64,000 nt of DNA from Cryptomeria japonica (GCF_030272615.1 NC_081414.1:48104501-48168500); one strand, 5' to 3'. Shown: positions 11,453-24,042, counted from the stretch's first letter. A program made the numbers and translations. Notes: a model not told the origin generated them from the letters alone.

Positions 11453-12027
11453 ATATAGAAGGACTATTTCTTTAATAACCATTTAAGGAACTTTTCAAAC
11501 ATTGAAGTCTGATTACTGGGTTGGGAACCATGGTGGATAACGTGAAACATCCTGACTTCTAATTTTTCACTTGGAAACAAGTTCATCTGATATCTTACAA
11601 AACTTTCTGATGTATCTTAATGTGATGATAGTGTTGAGTTATCAAGCTAGCCTTTTTCAATTGAATGTCAAAAACTCAAATCATATTTTAACTATTATAT
11701 ACCACCTTGAACGAGTGTAGACAAAGGTTCCAAAATTAACCAAATGACAATGAAGTTGTAAATAGCAAAGAGTTGAAGTCTCTCAAAATTTGGCAAATTG
11801 TTATGCAAAGGACACCTTCCTTTTAGAATCTCTAAGAGTAAATATGTATATCCCGACATAACAAAATGGAAACGAATGAAATGAAACAAAGAAACAAAAC
11901 AAAAAGGGAAACAAGCATGCAACAAAGTGGAAAAACAACAAACATGCAAAAACCCAAACAAGAAACGAAGCAACAGAAACGAAAAAAACTAATCTACTAT
12001 ATACAACAGGTCAAGCTTCACTAGGGA
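11453..12027. other. Stretch without recognisable gene, 3' side of gypsy element 1
   Basis: On the minus strand this follows the integrase end and is T-rich (TTTGTTTC runs), as is common between integrase and the 3' LTR. A purine stretch AAAAGGAAGG followed by TGTCC near 11813-11825 (minus) could be a polypurine tract and LTR start. No match to the 5' LTR at 18855-19700 was found by eye, so the 3' LTR is either missing or unrecognised. Confidence 0.3.
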
Positions 12028-13096
12028 TTAATCAAAGTAGTACTTGAGGAACTGACCATTGACGGGAAATGGCACAAGTTCTCCAGTCAAAGAGCTTAAC
12101 CTAAACGTGTTCTCCCCTAAAATTTTATCTATTTGATAAGGACCTAACCACAACCTTTCAAACTTGTGGTGATCACCTCTCTTCTCCTTAGCCTTGTCCC
12201 ATAACAGAACTAAGTCAGAGATCTGAAAGGCCTTCACCTTGGCTCTTTTGTCAAACCATCGCTTAACAATGACTTGGTGCTTGGCGAAGTTTTGTAGGGT
12301 ATTAATCCTTTTTTCATCAAGTTTTAACAGATTTAGGAGGTGAACCTCGTCCTGATCCTCAATTTCAAGTTCTTTCATTAACTGGAGGACCAGTATTTGT
12401 AAGTTGATCGGGAAGACAGGAGTTTGGCCATAAAAAAAGGTAATACGGAGAAGTTCCCAGGGTGACTTTTACTCTTTTTCGATCAGCCCATAAGGTGTAT
12501 CTCAACTGATTATGCCAGTCCCTGGGATTTTTCTCAAGCAACTTTTTAATGACATCTAAGATGTTCTTGTTCATAGATTCAGCTACTCCATTACCCTGCG
12601 GATAGTAGTTGGACGAAAATTTTAATATAACCTTATATTCATATGACCATTGCATCAATTGTGTAGAACTAAAAGTAGGGCCATTGTCACATACTAGAGC
12701 AAACAACATATGAAACCTGGTGACGATGTGTTCTTTAATGAATTTCTAGACTACCTCCACAGTAGCATTTTGACACGCAATGGCTTTCGTCCACTGGGTG
12801 TAGTAATCCATCCCGATAAGAATGAACTTATGTCCTACAGATGAGTTAGGATTAATGACACCTATGAAATCCAGTGCCCATTGGGTAAAGGGTCTTACCT
12901 CAAACACTGGTTGGAGAGACATGGCGGGATTCCTCTCTCTGGAAGTTGCGGTTTGGCATGTATGACAGTGACAAACATGCTCACGAGTATCTTTAAAAAA
13001 ACTAGTCCAGTAATATCTAGCCTTCAAAATTTGATGTGCAGTGGCATCCGCTGACCCATGACTTGTACCATACTTCCCATGGAATTCCTCAATCAT
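12028..13096 (-). pseudogene. Gypsy element 1 integrase
   Basis: Integrase would insert the element's DNA into the genome. The N-terminal zinc-binding region shows HGKYG and then CHCHTCQT. The catalytic core keeps all three acidic residues, in ALDFIG, VCDNGP and GVAESMNK. The C-terminal part has WLGPYQI and NGQFLKYYF, as in plant Tat-type integrases. Breaks: an in-frame TAG at 12743-12745, readable as CAG to TAG, and a frameshift near 12370 that moves the C-terminal 116 residues into another frame. A further frame change lies between 13096 and the RNase H at 13390. Confidence 0.85.
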
Positions 13097-13389
13097 GTTA
13101 CGGGCTTATTGATGATCAAGTCATCGAAGGTAAATACCTTCATAATTATTTATATAAAGTGTCGAATCCTTGATCATATAATTGACACTTCTGAGCCTTA
13201 AAGCTCGTCTTTGTATGGTTGTCAACCCCTCAGGACACTTATTATTCAGCAATATAAAAACCAAATCCATGTACAATGGGTCCTAAGTGAATGACTCCAA
13301 CGTATACTATTGGTATTGGATTTGAGGGATGTCAGTTGCCATAGCTTGAGACAATCCTTGGCCTCTGACTAATTTCATTGGATGCATCT

Positions 13390-14886
13390 CTAGATTAAAT
13401 TCTTGTAATATTGCCTCCATTTCCCTTGATGTTCTCCCAGCTCGAACTGCATAAGCAGTGACTTCACCGCTTGATCAGGGACAATCACATAGATCTTACT
13501 TCTCATGATATAATGCCTGAATTTCTTGACTACTCTTACTAATGCAAAAGCTTGTTTTTCAAGAGCAGAATATCTGACCTCAACACTCTTGAAAGGGGAG
13601 CTTATAAATGCAATGGGTTTCTCATCCCCTTCTTGCCTTTGCATCAAAACAGCTACTCCTGAGTGTAGTGAAGCAACAAAATATATGTAAAATGATAGAG
13701 TGTAGTTAGGTCTAGTTAACATGGGAGCTTCAACGATGGATTTCTTGATCTAGGTGAAAGCCTCTTTTGCTTTAGTTCATTCGATCTTAGCATCCTTCTT
13801 CATCATTTCATTTAATGGCTTGACTATCTCCGCAAACACAATGATAAACTTTCTGACAAAATTGATCTTCCCAAAGAAATATCTCATCTCCTTTTTACTG
13901 CCAGACATTTGTAACTTCAACAACGCTTCTACTCAGTCTGGGTCTATAGATATCCCCCTTTTAGAAATTACATGGCCAAGGATCTTTCCTTCAACCACTC
14001 CAAATACACATTTCTTGGGGTTAAGGGAAATCCCATATCTTCGACATCTTTCCAATACTTTTCGGAGGTGGTCCGGATGATCTTCTCTGACCTTGGAAAA
14101 TATAGTCAAGTCATCCATATATATAATAATACATTTTCCAATCAGACCTTTGAAGGCCATATCCATTTCTCTTTGGAAGGTTTCCCCAACATTAATTAAC
14201 CCAAATGGCATCCTTTGGTATGCGTATGTTCCCCACTTCATCGTAAATGTTGTTTTCATATGATCCTCACAGTTCACCAAAACTTGGTTATATCCAGAAT
14301 AACCATCTAAACATGACATCATTTGTGAACTATTGACTATTTGTAGTACCTCGTCTAAGGAAGGAAGCAAGTAATTATCTTTTTCAAACACCCTATTGAG
14401 GTTGTGAAAGTCCACACAAATCCAAATTTCCCAATTCTTTTTCCTTACTAGTACAAAATTGGCGACCCAAGTAGAATGATGTACTGGGAAAATAATCTTA
14501 GCAGAGAGAAACTTTTGTACTTCCTTGAAAATCAAGGGTTCTATCAGCGAATTAACTCGTTGCTTCTGCCTGAATGGCTTCACATTAGGTTTTAAAGGGA
14601 TAACATGGGTGATGATCGATGTATCAAAAAAATTTAAATCTTCGTACCCCCATGCTATTACATCAATGAAGTCTTTCAAGATTTGTAAAATTTTCTCTCT
14701 TTCATTTTGGGTGCAAATCTTCCCAATATAGACAATCTTCTCTTGGCCTTCTGGACCAATATTACGTGGTTCATATTTTCTGCCAACTGAATCTGTTGTT
14801 AATCTCTCCTTTACTTTGGGATCAAAATAAAAAATCCTCTCTAAGGTGACCATACCTTTAGGAATAACGTTAGTTGGTAAATCCAT
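13390..14886 (-). pseudogene. Gypsy element 1 reverse transcriptase and RNase H
   Basis: RT copies the RNA genome and RNase H removes RNA from the hybrid. RT motifs in order include ICVDFHNLNRV, LDGYSGYNQV, the YQRMPFGLINVG block, IIYMDD (catalytic YMDD), and LNPKKCVFGV followed by LGHVISKRGI. RNase H at 13390-13722 has SFYIYFVASLHSGVAVLMQ, where the usual first Asp of a TDAS-type motif is absent, then EKQAFALV and VPDQAVKSLL. The two parts share one frame. A stop after SIDPD (just below 13933) reads as CAG to TAG; another near 13770 fits TGG to TGA. The loss of the first RNase H Asp fits a domain turned structural while the second RNase H does the catalysis. Confidence 0.9.
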
Positions 14887-15005
14887 AATCTCGGCATCAT
14901 TCCCAACATCAAGATCATCTGATCTATCTTTCTCATCAATGATTTGTTCTTCGAAAGCTCCTGAATTGGCAAGAAAGGCTAGAATGTGGGTATCATCCTA
15001 GAAAA

Positions 15006-15474
15006 CTTGAAATTATTTGATATTATCAGGCACAAAAAGCGTGGAGACCAACTCCATGGAAAACTTCTTGAGAGGGGATTGGCTCACTGGTTCTAATGTA
15101 CTGGCTGCTATGGCCAATGCATCTGGTATTCTGTTTACTTTCCTGGGTACCAGCTGAATATCAAAAGCATCAAAATCCTCAACCAAACCCCATACTCTAT
15201 TCCTCTATGCTGCCAACCTTTTATCATGATATGCATATTGGCTTCACACTTGTTTGACCACCAGTTCAGAATCTCCTTGCACTTTCAAACATTTAGCTCC
15301 CTTCTTATGAGCGAAGAGTAGTCCTCTTATTAGGGCCTCATACTCCATCATATCATTAGTGCAAGGGAATTGGAGTCGGTAGAAGGCTATAAAGGTTTTC
15401 CCTTTTGGGCTTGTTAATTCTATGGCTGCTCCACTGCCTTGCTTGGATCTTGACCCGTCAAACTTAAAAACCAT
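15006..15474 (-). pseudogene. Second (archaeal-type) RNase H of gypsy element 1, upstream of RT
   Basis: All four acidic positions are visible: FDGSRSKQGSGA, MEYEALIRGL, GDSELVVKQV and, after a stop near 15208, VPRKVNRIPDALA. It is in frame with the RT that starts about 120 bases downstream, and sits between protease and RT. In Tat elements known to me, including element B in this window, the second RNase H lies between the first RNase H and the integrase. The start ATG at 15474 is probably not native: the reading WVFKFDG suggests one lost base just upstream. Two more stops near 15025 fit C-to-T or G-to-A changes. Confidence 0.8.
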
Positions 15475-15629
15475 ATTTCATCTTTCGGTTTCTTTACATT
15501 CTTCATCTTAGGGTCGGTGATCAAATTAGCTTTTGGAGGTGATTGTTGTCTCTCAGGTTCAAGGTCTTGCAACACCTAAGGTTGCTCAATTACCGGTTGT
15601 AAGAGTAATTCAATGGTGTTAGGAATAAT

Positions 15630-16844
15630 CTATTCCACTTGAGGTTGTGCTTGAGATTGGGTTTCTTCTTTCTCTGGCTTAGGTGGGATATTCTCCTTCT
15701 CTTGTTTGGCAATCTCAATCATGAAGATCTCCTTGTTACATTGTTCCAACTGGGAAGTTTCATTTATAAGATCCATTGTTTGAGGTATTACTCCCTCGCA
15801 ATTTAGAACTTGAATTTCTTCCATGTTGATGACATGATCGACATCCTCACATGGGACTGGGCTCATCAACTTTGTAATCTCGTTCTAACATGGGATACAT
15901 GACATCTCTGAGTGCTCCTCATGATGTATCCAACACCATTTTGGAATAAAAAATATTATATTTTTGTAGTATCTCCAACAAATTCATCCCTTGTTTTACT
16001 GTTGTAACAAACCTTTGACACACCCTCTATATGCTGTCATATCAGCTTGATGTAACTGCGGAAGGGCAAGTGCAAAGAAAGTGAGGATTTCATTTACTCT
16101 ATAGACTCCAGGACTCACTTCAGCATATGCCACCTCATGGGGAGCTCCATAATCTATGACCAACTTCTTCAACTTGGGTTCACTATCAATTTGGATATGG
16201 TTGCTCACCCCCTTCCATGGAAGTCATAAGTACATAAAATAGGTTGAGAAATAGCCTCCCAAAGTTTTTGACCAATCCCTACTGAGGAGCATCCCATACA
16301 CCTCTGGAATATCTAACACTTGAATGTCAATGTAATGGGATATGCGGGGATCAACACCCAATTGGATGTATAAGTCTTTTAATTCTCCAATTACATTGAC
16401 CTTAGTCTTGTCTAGTTGTACCACTTTACTGTTTGCACGTACTAGGTTGAGACTGAGCTTCTGACATATAGAGTAGGGCATTATGTTTCCTGATGCACCT
16501 GAATCTACCAAACAGCTGTGCATATTCTTTCCACATATCCTCAAACTAAGTAAAAATGGTGGATTCCCAATTGCATCACTACTTATATTAGCATTGACTT
16601 CATTCAAGTCAACCATCTTAACCTCATTTCTCTGTGACTCTAACAGCTCCAACTTCCTAAGGAGAGCCTTCTTTTGTTCAGGGAAATATATGAGTACTTC
16701 CATTAGGGACATACTGCTAGCAGTCCTCTCCATCTCCTTGGTAACATCAAATGATCCTTTCAAAACATATTCTTGCCCTTGAGCTTGTCTAGGGCATGCT
16801 CCTTGAAAAGCCCGAGGAGGGTGAGGATTGTTGCTTGCATTCAC
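15630..16844 (-). pseudogene. Gypsy element 1 aspartic protease and linker
   Basis: The retroviral-type aspartic protease cuts the polyprotein. The active-site block SCLVDSGASGNIMPYSICQK lies in the stretch 16224-16844, followed by VYGMLLSRDWSKTLGGYF, which matches the usual protease end (LLGRDW in better-kept relatives). The linker continues at 15996-16208 (MSNHIQIDSEPKLKKLVIDYG) and 15630-15869, an acidic Glu/Gln-rich stretch. Stops and small frame changes separate the pieces. The region joins gag upstream and the second RNase H downstream. Confidence 0.8.
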
Positions 16845-16879
16845 ATCAGGAGGTACAAATCTACCCTTCGGGGGAGGTG

Positions 16880-18799
16880 GCTCTTTTAATGGAGCCTTTC
16901 CTTGACTCCTAAGATTATAGTTATTTTTGGTCTGAAAGGCCTAAGCATCATAGACACATGGTTCACCTTCAACTTTAGCTTGAAATTCTTTGCACAGGAA
17001 TGTGTCAACCAACATTGCGGTATTAACTTTCTCGGGTTCATCATTAGAGCAATATTTTGGTTGAGAATCAGTTTGATCAATCCTTATGATCTTTTCGAAC
17101 TAGGCACAATTAACCTCAGAATGTGCAGTTGTATCATGCAACCTACACCAATTAGTCAGTAAATTTATATCAGCAAGGTTAACACTTTGTGTGTTATTTG
17201 GGTTATCTTGTGCGTCAAGATGACCATGGTTCACCCCACCATTGTTTGGACTAGTGTTCCATTTCTTATTGTAAGGTTTGTTGTTATACCTTTGGTTTTG
17301 GTTCTGGTTGTTGTAGTTTTGATTATTATATGGTTGGGATTGGTTATACCCTCCTGGAGGATTCATCTTCAGCTAGCTCAAGTCTGAAGTAACTTGTGAG
17401 ATCATTTTCTTTAATGCCTCTACTTCAATAGATATATGAGATCCTTGACTCTCAGGTGTCATAATTGGAGGTTGGCTTGTTGCGTGAGAATTACCAAATT
17501 GTTGATTTCGCCCTTGTACTTTACCAACATATTGTGTTTGAGTGAGAGAAGCGTTGGTATTATTTTGCCAAGTCGAAGCTTGGGCAGAAAACTGTTGATT
17601 AGCCTGAGTTTGGGAAGCATAGATTGGCACAAGGTTCATTATTGGGGCTCCTATAGGTAAAGGCTAGGGTACACCAAGAATTTGGTTATAGTTGCCTTGG
17701 TTCACTCCTATGGGTAAATTGTATCCAATTCCCCCTGGCATTTGGTTCAATTCATGATTCATGATGATCTCCAATGCATAGACCTTTGCCAAGGTGTCCC
17801 TTTGATCTTGGGGAACATCCTTCTTGATAAACATATATGTCCATGGGTCAATAGCTCTTAGATACGAGTCAATCACTACGTTGGGCACTACTTGGGAAGG
17901 AGCTTGTAACCTCTTGAATGCTCTTTGAAATCTAGTATTAAAAGTTGTTAAAGGCTCATTCGGTGATTTCTTAAGAGAGTCGAACTGATGGTACACTATT
18001 TCGGGGTCTACATACACTCAGAATTGATCAATGAAAGATTTTCCCAAGCCATCCCAACCAGTGATGGAATTTGTCAGTAGGGTTAAATACCAATTATATT
18101 CATTCTCCCCAAGTGAATATGGGAAGAGTCTACATACTACATCTTGCCCCCCAAATAATAGAATTTGCTACAAAATTCATCTGGGTTTCTGGCTAGGTCA
18201 TGTATGCCCCCTAGTATAGTTCCTAGTGGTGTGTGGTCTTGGTTAAAGTAGGCCATTGGAGGTGGTGACGGTGGACATTGAGTAACAAAAGGTGCGGCGA
18301 TAGGCTGAGGACTAGGGATTAGTTGATCTTCTACATTGGGTATGGATGGTTTCACTGGTGAAGATGTTCAAGGTTGTCCCTTAGCTTTGTTCCTCTTTCT
18401 CCTAGTTATGGGTCTTAACTCTACTAAGTCAGATGGTGAAGAACTACTCCTAAGGATTCTATGGAATCTCTCGGGAGAGAAAGATGATATACGATCTAGC
18501 TTAGTGCCTCAATTTTCTGGTTGTGGAGGTGGTTGTAGATTTTCTTGTGGATTTTCCTGTAGGTTTTCTTGTGGGTTTTCCTATGTATTTTCCTATGGAT
18601 TAAGTTATCCTTGTGCCTCCTCTTCTATACTTATAGAATTTTGTCTTTTGTTGTCCAAGACTTTTCATGCTCATAACCAATCATTATAATCTCTTGTACT
18701 GTCCCAAACAAGATATTATAGTTTATTGAGAATGTTGTCTTGCTTGTAGTTGAGATTAAGTTGGGTAAAGGGCAGCAGTTTGTCTCCTGGATGTACCAT
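16880..18799 (-). pseudogene. Gypsy element 1 gag
   Basis: Gag is the structural capsid and nucleic-acid binding protein. A likely start is the ATG at 18799 (MVHPGDKLLPFTQLN), 42 bases after the PBS. Pieces follow at 18137-18355 (Pro-rich), 17664-18017 (FQRAFKRLQAPSQVVPN, DSYLRAIDPWTYMFI, a capsid-type helical region), 17373-17639 (Gln/Asn-rich) and 17100-17366 (Asn/Tyr-rich, ending WCRLHDTTAHSEVNCA, a zinc-knuckle-like C-H-C cluster). Several stops and frame changes break it. The order and the low-complexity Asn/Gln linker are typical of plant gypsy gag. Confidence 0.7.
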
Positions 18800-18840
18800 A
18801 TGTGATTAACCAATGAGGGGACTAATATAAGACCCTCCTT

Positions 18841-18849
18841 CTAGTGCCA
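18841..18849 (-). other. Candidate primer binding site of gypsy element 1
   Basis: Minus-strand TGGCACTAG follows a possible LTR end (TTAACA) after a 5-base spacer GAAAC. The TGG start fits pairing with a tRNA 3' CCA. I could not assign the tRNA. Confidence 0.4.
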
Positions 18850-18854
18850 GTTTC

Positions 18855-19700
18855 TGTTAACGACTGTTTTGACACACCCACCAACAGTCAAGTAGCCAAT
18901 GTGAACACTCACCACCTCTCCTGAAAAACAATAAGTTTAGGAAAAATCACTACTCCAAGGTCTCTATAGTCAGGTCACAACGGTGATGGGCAGCCTAATG
19001 GTTGATGTGGTTGTACATGTTAAGGGGCCTACTGGTTGAAACTAAATGTCGTTGATCGTTAATGGCTTAACTTCCTCTTTTTTTTGTATTTATATGATTT
19101 AAGATTCTCTGTAAAACAAACTGCGAAGAGTAAGGGAAACAAGAAAACAACAATGAAACCAATTCAATAACAACTTAACAAGCTACTAAATTAATTCCCT
19201 ACAATCCAAAAATTATCAGATATTATCCAAATTAGCATTCAACAATGGACCTCCAGTAAACCTGCAAAATCGTCAACTTTACAGGCTAATGGAAATAAAA
19301 TCACCAATAATATCTTCTACCACAATAATTCTCATACACCACTTACATGTGAAATATGATTCATAAAGAAATAAAAAAAAGATCAAACCATGTTGCTAAT
19401 TCCAAATAATAGATGTTACTAGATCACAAAGAATAACTTCGTGGAATATAAGCATAGATCATGCAATCTACAAGCTGCTTCTTGTATTAATTCCAAAGAA
19501 ATGTGTAACAAAAATAGCTCAAATTCATAACAATCTGCAAAATAATCTAAAATATCTAAGTGGGCCAAAAATCATCAATTTGGGGACCCTTAAAAATGAA
19601 TCCAACTCCTCAATTTATAGAGTTTTATACCCTACTTTCTAGGAAATAAACCTAATATAAATTAAGAACTCAAAACTAGGAGTCACAGTTAACCTGCAAG
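18855..19700 (-). repeat. Putative 5' LTR of gypsy element 1
   Basis: Non-coding sequence directly upstream of the PBS on the minus strand, ending TTAACA at 18855. It holds a TATA box at 19621-19629. The far border is unknown because no second LTR copy was found; about 19700 is a guess from where the family 1 coding copy ends at 19913. Confidence 0.4.
19621..19629 (-). promoter_or_regulatory. TATA box (TATAAAACT) in the putative LTR
   Basis: The minus strand reads GGGTATAAAACTCTATAAAT. It lies about 770 bases upstream of the LTR end, a plausible U3/R border for gypsy element 1. Confidence 0.45.
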
Positions 19701-19912
19701 TTTCTGCCTCTAGACTCCAATTAACTACTAGGAAATGGAGGTTGCATGAGCACTACGAAGACCATGCTGTGTGAACCAAGCATTCGTAGTCATGTAGAAT
19801 TTTTCTCAAACCTGGAACGTGAGTTGGAGCTGTCGTCAGAGTGCCAGTGGAGAAGTCATGCAAAATCTCTTCTTATAAATCCTTCTATCTTTAGTAACTG
19901 TAGGTTCATCTT

Positions 19913-22900
19913 CTACTTCTTTTTATAAGATTTATAATTATTAATTATGCATGCAACTTCTTTAGTAGGAGGATCAGCAACATGCTTGATTCTAAATTTA
20001 TACTTTTTCAAAATTTCCTTTGCATGTTTCTTTCCCTTCTCTAACTCCCCTATTGTTTCTATCACTTCTTAATATTGGGTAATAAGGTATGTGTATCTAT
20101 CCATCAATGTGACATCAAACTGAGCTGGAGGGCCTAAATGTTAGGCCTCATATGCGTCCCACAAATTCAATACTTGCTCTTCCTCCATGATCCCCGTACT
20201 AGTTAACCCCAACCCAAAAGCTCTAAGCAAATGCTTTACCAAATTATCATATTTCAAAATTTCCCTAAGGAGAGGGACTTAGATTTCTGCCACATCCTTC
20301 ACATACTTCTGAAGCATTTCAATATTTAGTTCCAAAATGTATGCGTAACATTGCAAATTCTTAAAGCTATCTCCTCCTAAGAGGTCCTCCTCCATTGTTA
20401 CCTCTTCTCCTAAGTGAAAAACTTTATTCAAAATTCAAAACTATTTATTAAAAATGTTTAGTTTCCATTCCCATTGCGAAGAACAAGAAGCTAATGTTCC
20501 ACCTGCCTCTGCTACCTCCTGGTATACCCTCATAGTATCGTGCAAAAATAACCTAATCTTGGCAGCATTTATCTGAGCCCATGATTTAGCTACAACAGCC
20601 ACCTGTCTCACCTCTATTAATGTTTTTACTTCTCCCTCTAGCAGTGATGAGGTTGAAGGTAAGTTGTCAGTCCTACAAGAGTCTAGAGGTTTACTCATCT
20701 CTACTAGCAACTGCTTATATTGCCCTTGTTGTTCTTTAAGCTCTATGTTGGAGGTATGCTCCTTTTCCATGAGCCCCTTGACAACACTGGTGGCTAGTTT
20801 TAAAGCGTCTAACTCTCCCCACTTTGTTTACTTACCCAAGTTTACTTGGGATACTTGGTATTTGTGAGAGGCTTGACCTTCAGTCTAGAGTGAAACTACC
20901 ACATCTGCAACCACTTTATCGGAACTTGTTCTTGACAAATGATGTACAATCTTTGGTTTCTTGACCTTTTGAGGCTCCTCCATGATTACCTGATACAATG
21001 TCACCTTAGGCATCTCTACCTTTCTCTTCTTCTTCTCAAAAGTAAATTCAAGCAATGTGGTACATCTTTATCTTTGTCACCTTGATGTGACACTATGTCA
21101 ACAGTTACAATATGAGCATCTACCCATTCTTCTACTTCAGCCTCATCCTCTGCTCTGGTAATTCTGTATCCTTGGAGTGAAGTCATTCAATGAGAAGGAT
21201 TGGCCTGGAGAGCTACATCTTCATGCAATTGTTGCTTCTTGTGGAACTCTCCCAACTTACCACTAACTTCTTCTATGAATATTCTTCCCTCCTTATTTCT
21301 TTCTGTTCCACCATGCGCGATAGCTATGTCCTTAAGGAGGTCTTCTTAATCCTAGGGGGTTAAGACTAATCTTTTATTTAGCAAATCTTCTGCCTCATCT
21401 CGTTCTTTCCCCCCTCCAAGTGACTGTTGTTCCTTGGGTTGTTCCTCTTCCTAGTCTGAGTCTGATTCAACATTTCTAATAATTACCTCCTCAGTGACAG
21501 AGCTAAATCCCTGTATCCCAAGCTGCCCTATGGTTGTATCAATTGATGGTGGTATGAGGGTGTTAGTAACTGGAACTTGTGCTGCAGCTGTTGGAGGAGG
21601 TTGAGTGGGCACAACCTCATCTATTTCTATTCCTCCTTCTTTCTCTTGAGCACCTTCTCCTGCAACCTACCCTATAGCTATCCTTGGTGGAAGGAATTCA
21701 GCGAGTGGCACCACTCCTAATCCATCTGTTACCCCCAGGTCTGCAGCCTTCTTCAACAACTCAGACTTCCTCATCTTTTCCTTAAGCTTTCTCATTAGAT
21801 CTTTGGTGGTATCTTGGGGCCTCACTTCTTCATCGGGATCAGTAGATGTAATATTTCTTGAGCTTGATCTTGTTTTCCGAGCATACTCCTTATACCCCCT
21901 TGACTGGGGTACCCTTGAGGTAGACTCTTTTTTTTTCCCCTTTGAGGAACTCGGCCTAACCCTTTGACTCAGCCACTATTTAGTCTTGTGCATAACTGCT
22001 TGGGAGACTTTTTCTATATTTAAATCCTCATTTGCAGACCACCTTATTGGGGAGAGGGCCCTTTTATCAATTTCTTTCTCTTTGTATGCTGCATCAAGCA
22101 AGTCTCCCTCATCCCTCAGGTCTTTAGGGAGATTGGTTTCAATTTCAAAATCCCTTATTTGGGGTACTGATAGCCTGTTGTAGTTTTTCTCTCTCACTTC
22201 AAAAATTTCTTGGAGATTTGCCCAAAAATACTCTAGTCTAGGCTTATGCCCCTCATACACCTTAGGTTTAGTTTGCTTGAGTTTCCTGTAGAGATCATAG
22301 AATTCCCTAGCATAATCAAATTCTTTAAGATTTAAATCTTGGAGCTGTGGCTCTGCCAAGTTTGCCACTTGTATCTTTGAACAAGAGAAATACCCAATAG
22401 ATACTGAAAAAGTCAATCCCTATTCTGTGCTTGGATGACAGGAGGGATTGGAGGCCTAGGAACTGCCTGACATATTCTAGTAAGATGATTCGGTCATTAC
22501 AGTACCTTGGCAGCAGCTTTGGGTTTCCTGTAAACCCACTAACCCTTATGTAGGTGGAGCATGGGTTTTGGATAAACCAACATGCCCACTCTCAAATGAT
22601 AGCCATGGCCTCCGGGCTAATCCTATATCATGTATCTCCAATTAACTTTATGGTTATGGGGAAGAGGAAGGCATCATTAATCCTTTTGAAATGCATCTTT
22701 GTGTTAATGAGGGGGAGTTGGGAATAATATTCCCATACCTTCTTTTGGCCTTCTTCATCCCCTAGTTGACCTTCAACCTGTAGGCCTAGAAATTTTCCAG
22801 CTCTTACGGCCACCCAGATGACATAAGAGGTAAGAGAAGAACTTCTTGGTCTGGTGGACCTCTTTCATCTATCTGCATATGTTGCCTGAAAGGATCTAAG

Positions 22901-23561
22901 GCCAGTCAAAATGCTACTTTCCTACTAGGATGGTTGTCATGAATTGGAACATCCATGGGTGAAAGTATTTGCAGTCGGGCTTACCAAATGCCTTGCTTAA
23001 CATGATAATCAGGTCTCTCTGAGGCTCTTTAAAGTTTGCCCTTAGTGTCTCTGTGGCCTTTAGACCTATTTTCCTCTCTTCCTCCAACCAATTTTCATTT
23101 ATGTGCCTCTTGTTTGAGGTCACATTGTCATTCCATACCTTCAAGGCCTCCTCTTCAGTTGAGAGGAATATATCATCTCTGGTTGGGATGCCAAACACAA
23201 ATCCCAGCATATCAAGGGACAAATCTACAACTGTTTTACCCTATGCGTCTATGCATTTCCTATTGTCAGGGTCATAAAATTGGGCAATTGTCATTATAAA
23301 CTCCTGAGCCTGCACTGACTGTGGGAAGATGATAGTCTCTACTAGGCTTGATATCTTTATCCTCCTCTGTGGGTCTTCCAACCTTGGTTTGTCCAACTAG
23401 GTTTTAATGTTTTCAATTTCGATGTGACTGATCTCAGTATCAGTAACCCATTTAATTTGATCATCCAACTTTGAAGCGTAAACCTGCCCTTGGTAATGGT
23501 ACTTCATGGTTGCCAGAAGTTGATCAATGTCCATGCCTCTCTTGCTGGAAGTTGGGTCCAT
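19913..23561 (-). pseudogene. Large unrecognised retroelement-associated protein, family 1 copy 2
   Basis: About 1,200 residues from the ATG at 23561 to a TAG at 19913-19915; function unknown. N-terminal globular region: DTEISHIEIENI near residue 40, MTIAQFYDPDNRKC, LSLDMLGFVFGIP (22914-23222), FHPWMFQFM, then VRAGKFLGLQVEG (22628-22813), KRINDAFLFPIT and YIRVSGFTGNPKLLPRY. Middle: EFDYAREFYDLYRKLKQ and PRLEYFWANLQ (21976-22416), then a charged Pro/Glu-rich linker. C-terminal part: 20441-20770 (ELKEQQGQYKQLLVEMSK) and on to EILKKYKFRIKHVADPP, with coiled-coil character. Stops and several frameshifts break it. No polymerase domains are attached. It corresponds block by block to 27405-30798 on the other strand, which argues for a real protein family rather than chance frames. 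Confidence 0.6.
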
Positions 23562-23575
23562 CTAATTGCTTGAAT

Positions 23576-24042
23576 CTTCAAGAAGGAAACAAGTGTTAGT
23601 ACCTTATACAAAACATAAAAACTTCATTTACCTCGAGACTCCAAGGTTTCGAGATGGGTAGTTCTCTTTTAAAAAAACAAGGACCTCAGAACTTTGGGGT
23701 TCCGGGCTTGATGGATTGTGAATGGGTCCGGAACTCTGAGGTTTCGGGGTGAGTAGTATTACTTCTTTAAATGGGTAATCTGGAACTCTAGGATTCCAGG
23801 GTTATGGTTTCATCGAGTCTTAGGTGCAAAAATAACCTTGGAACTCCAAGGTTCCAGTGTTCCGAGCTTGGGAAAATCAACTAACCCAAAACTCTGGGGG
23901 TCCAAGGTTCTGAGATAGAACTAGGGCACACGGGAAGTAATGAAAAAAATAGAAAACAAAAAACAAGAAAAGAAACAAGAAAAACTTGTGATAAGAAGAA
24001 GATCTAAACTGTGCACAATAAGCAGGGCAAAAAATCACCAAC
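23576..24042 (-). other. Putative 5'-UTR intron of family 1 copy 2
   Basis: The donor CAG/GTTGGTGA (GT at 24042-24041) is identical to copy 1. The acceptor region reads TTTCCTTCTTGAAG (AG at 23577-23576), a one-base change from copy 1's TTGCAG. It is shorter than copy 1 because motif-bearing segments were lost. Confidence 0.35.

Larger units (their letters stand above)
12028..19700 (-). mobile_element. Ty3/gypsy element 1 (Tat-like), decayed, no 3' LTR found
   Basis: Read on the minus strand the order is putative 5' LTR (ends 18855), PBS, gag, protease, second RNase H (aRNH), reverse transcriptase, RNase H, integrase. aRNH, RT and RNase H share one frame interrupted by stops. The upstream border near 19700 is an estimate. 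The family assignment uses the zinc-knuckle gag, DSGAS protease, YMDD RT, dual RNase H and the integrase C-terminus ending NGQFLKYYF. The protease-aRNH-RT order is the notable feature. Confidence 0.75.
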
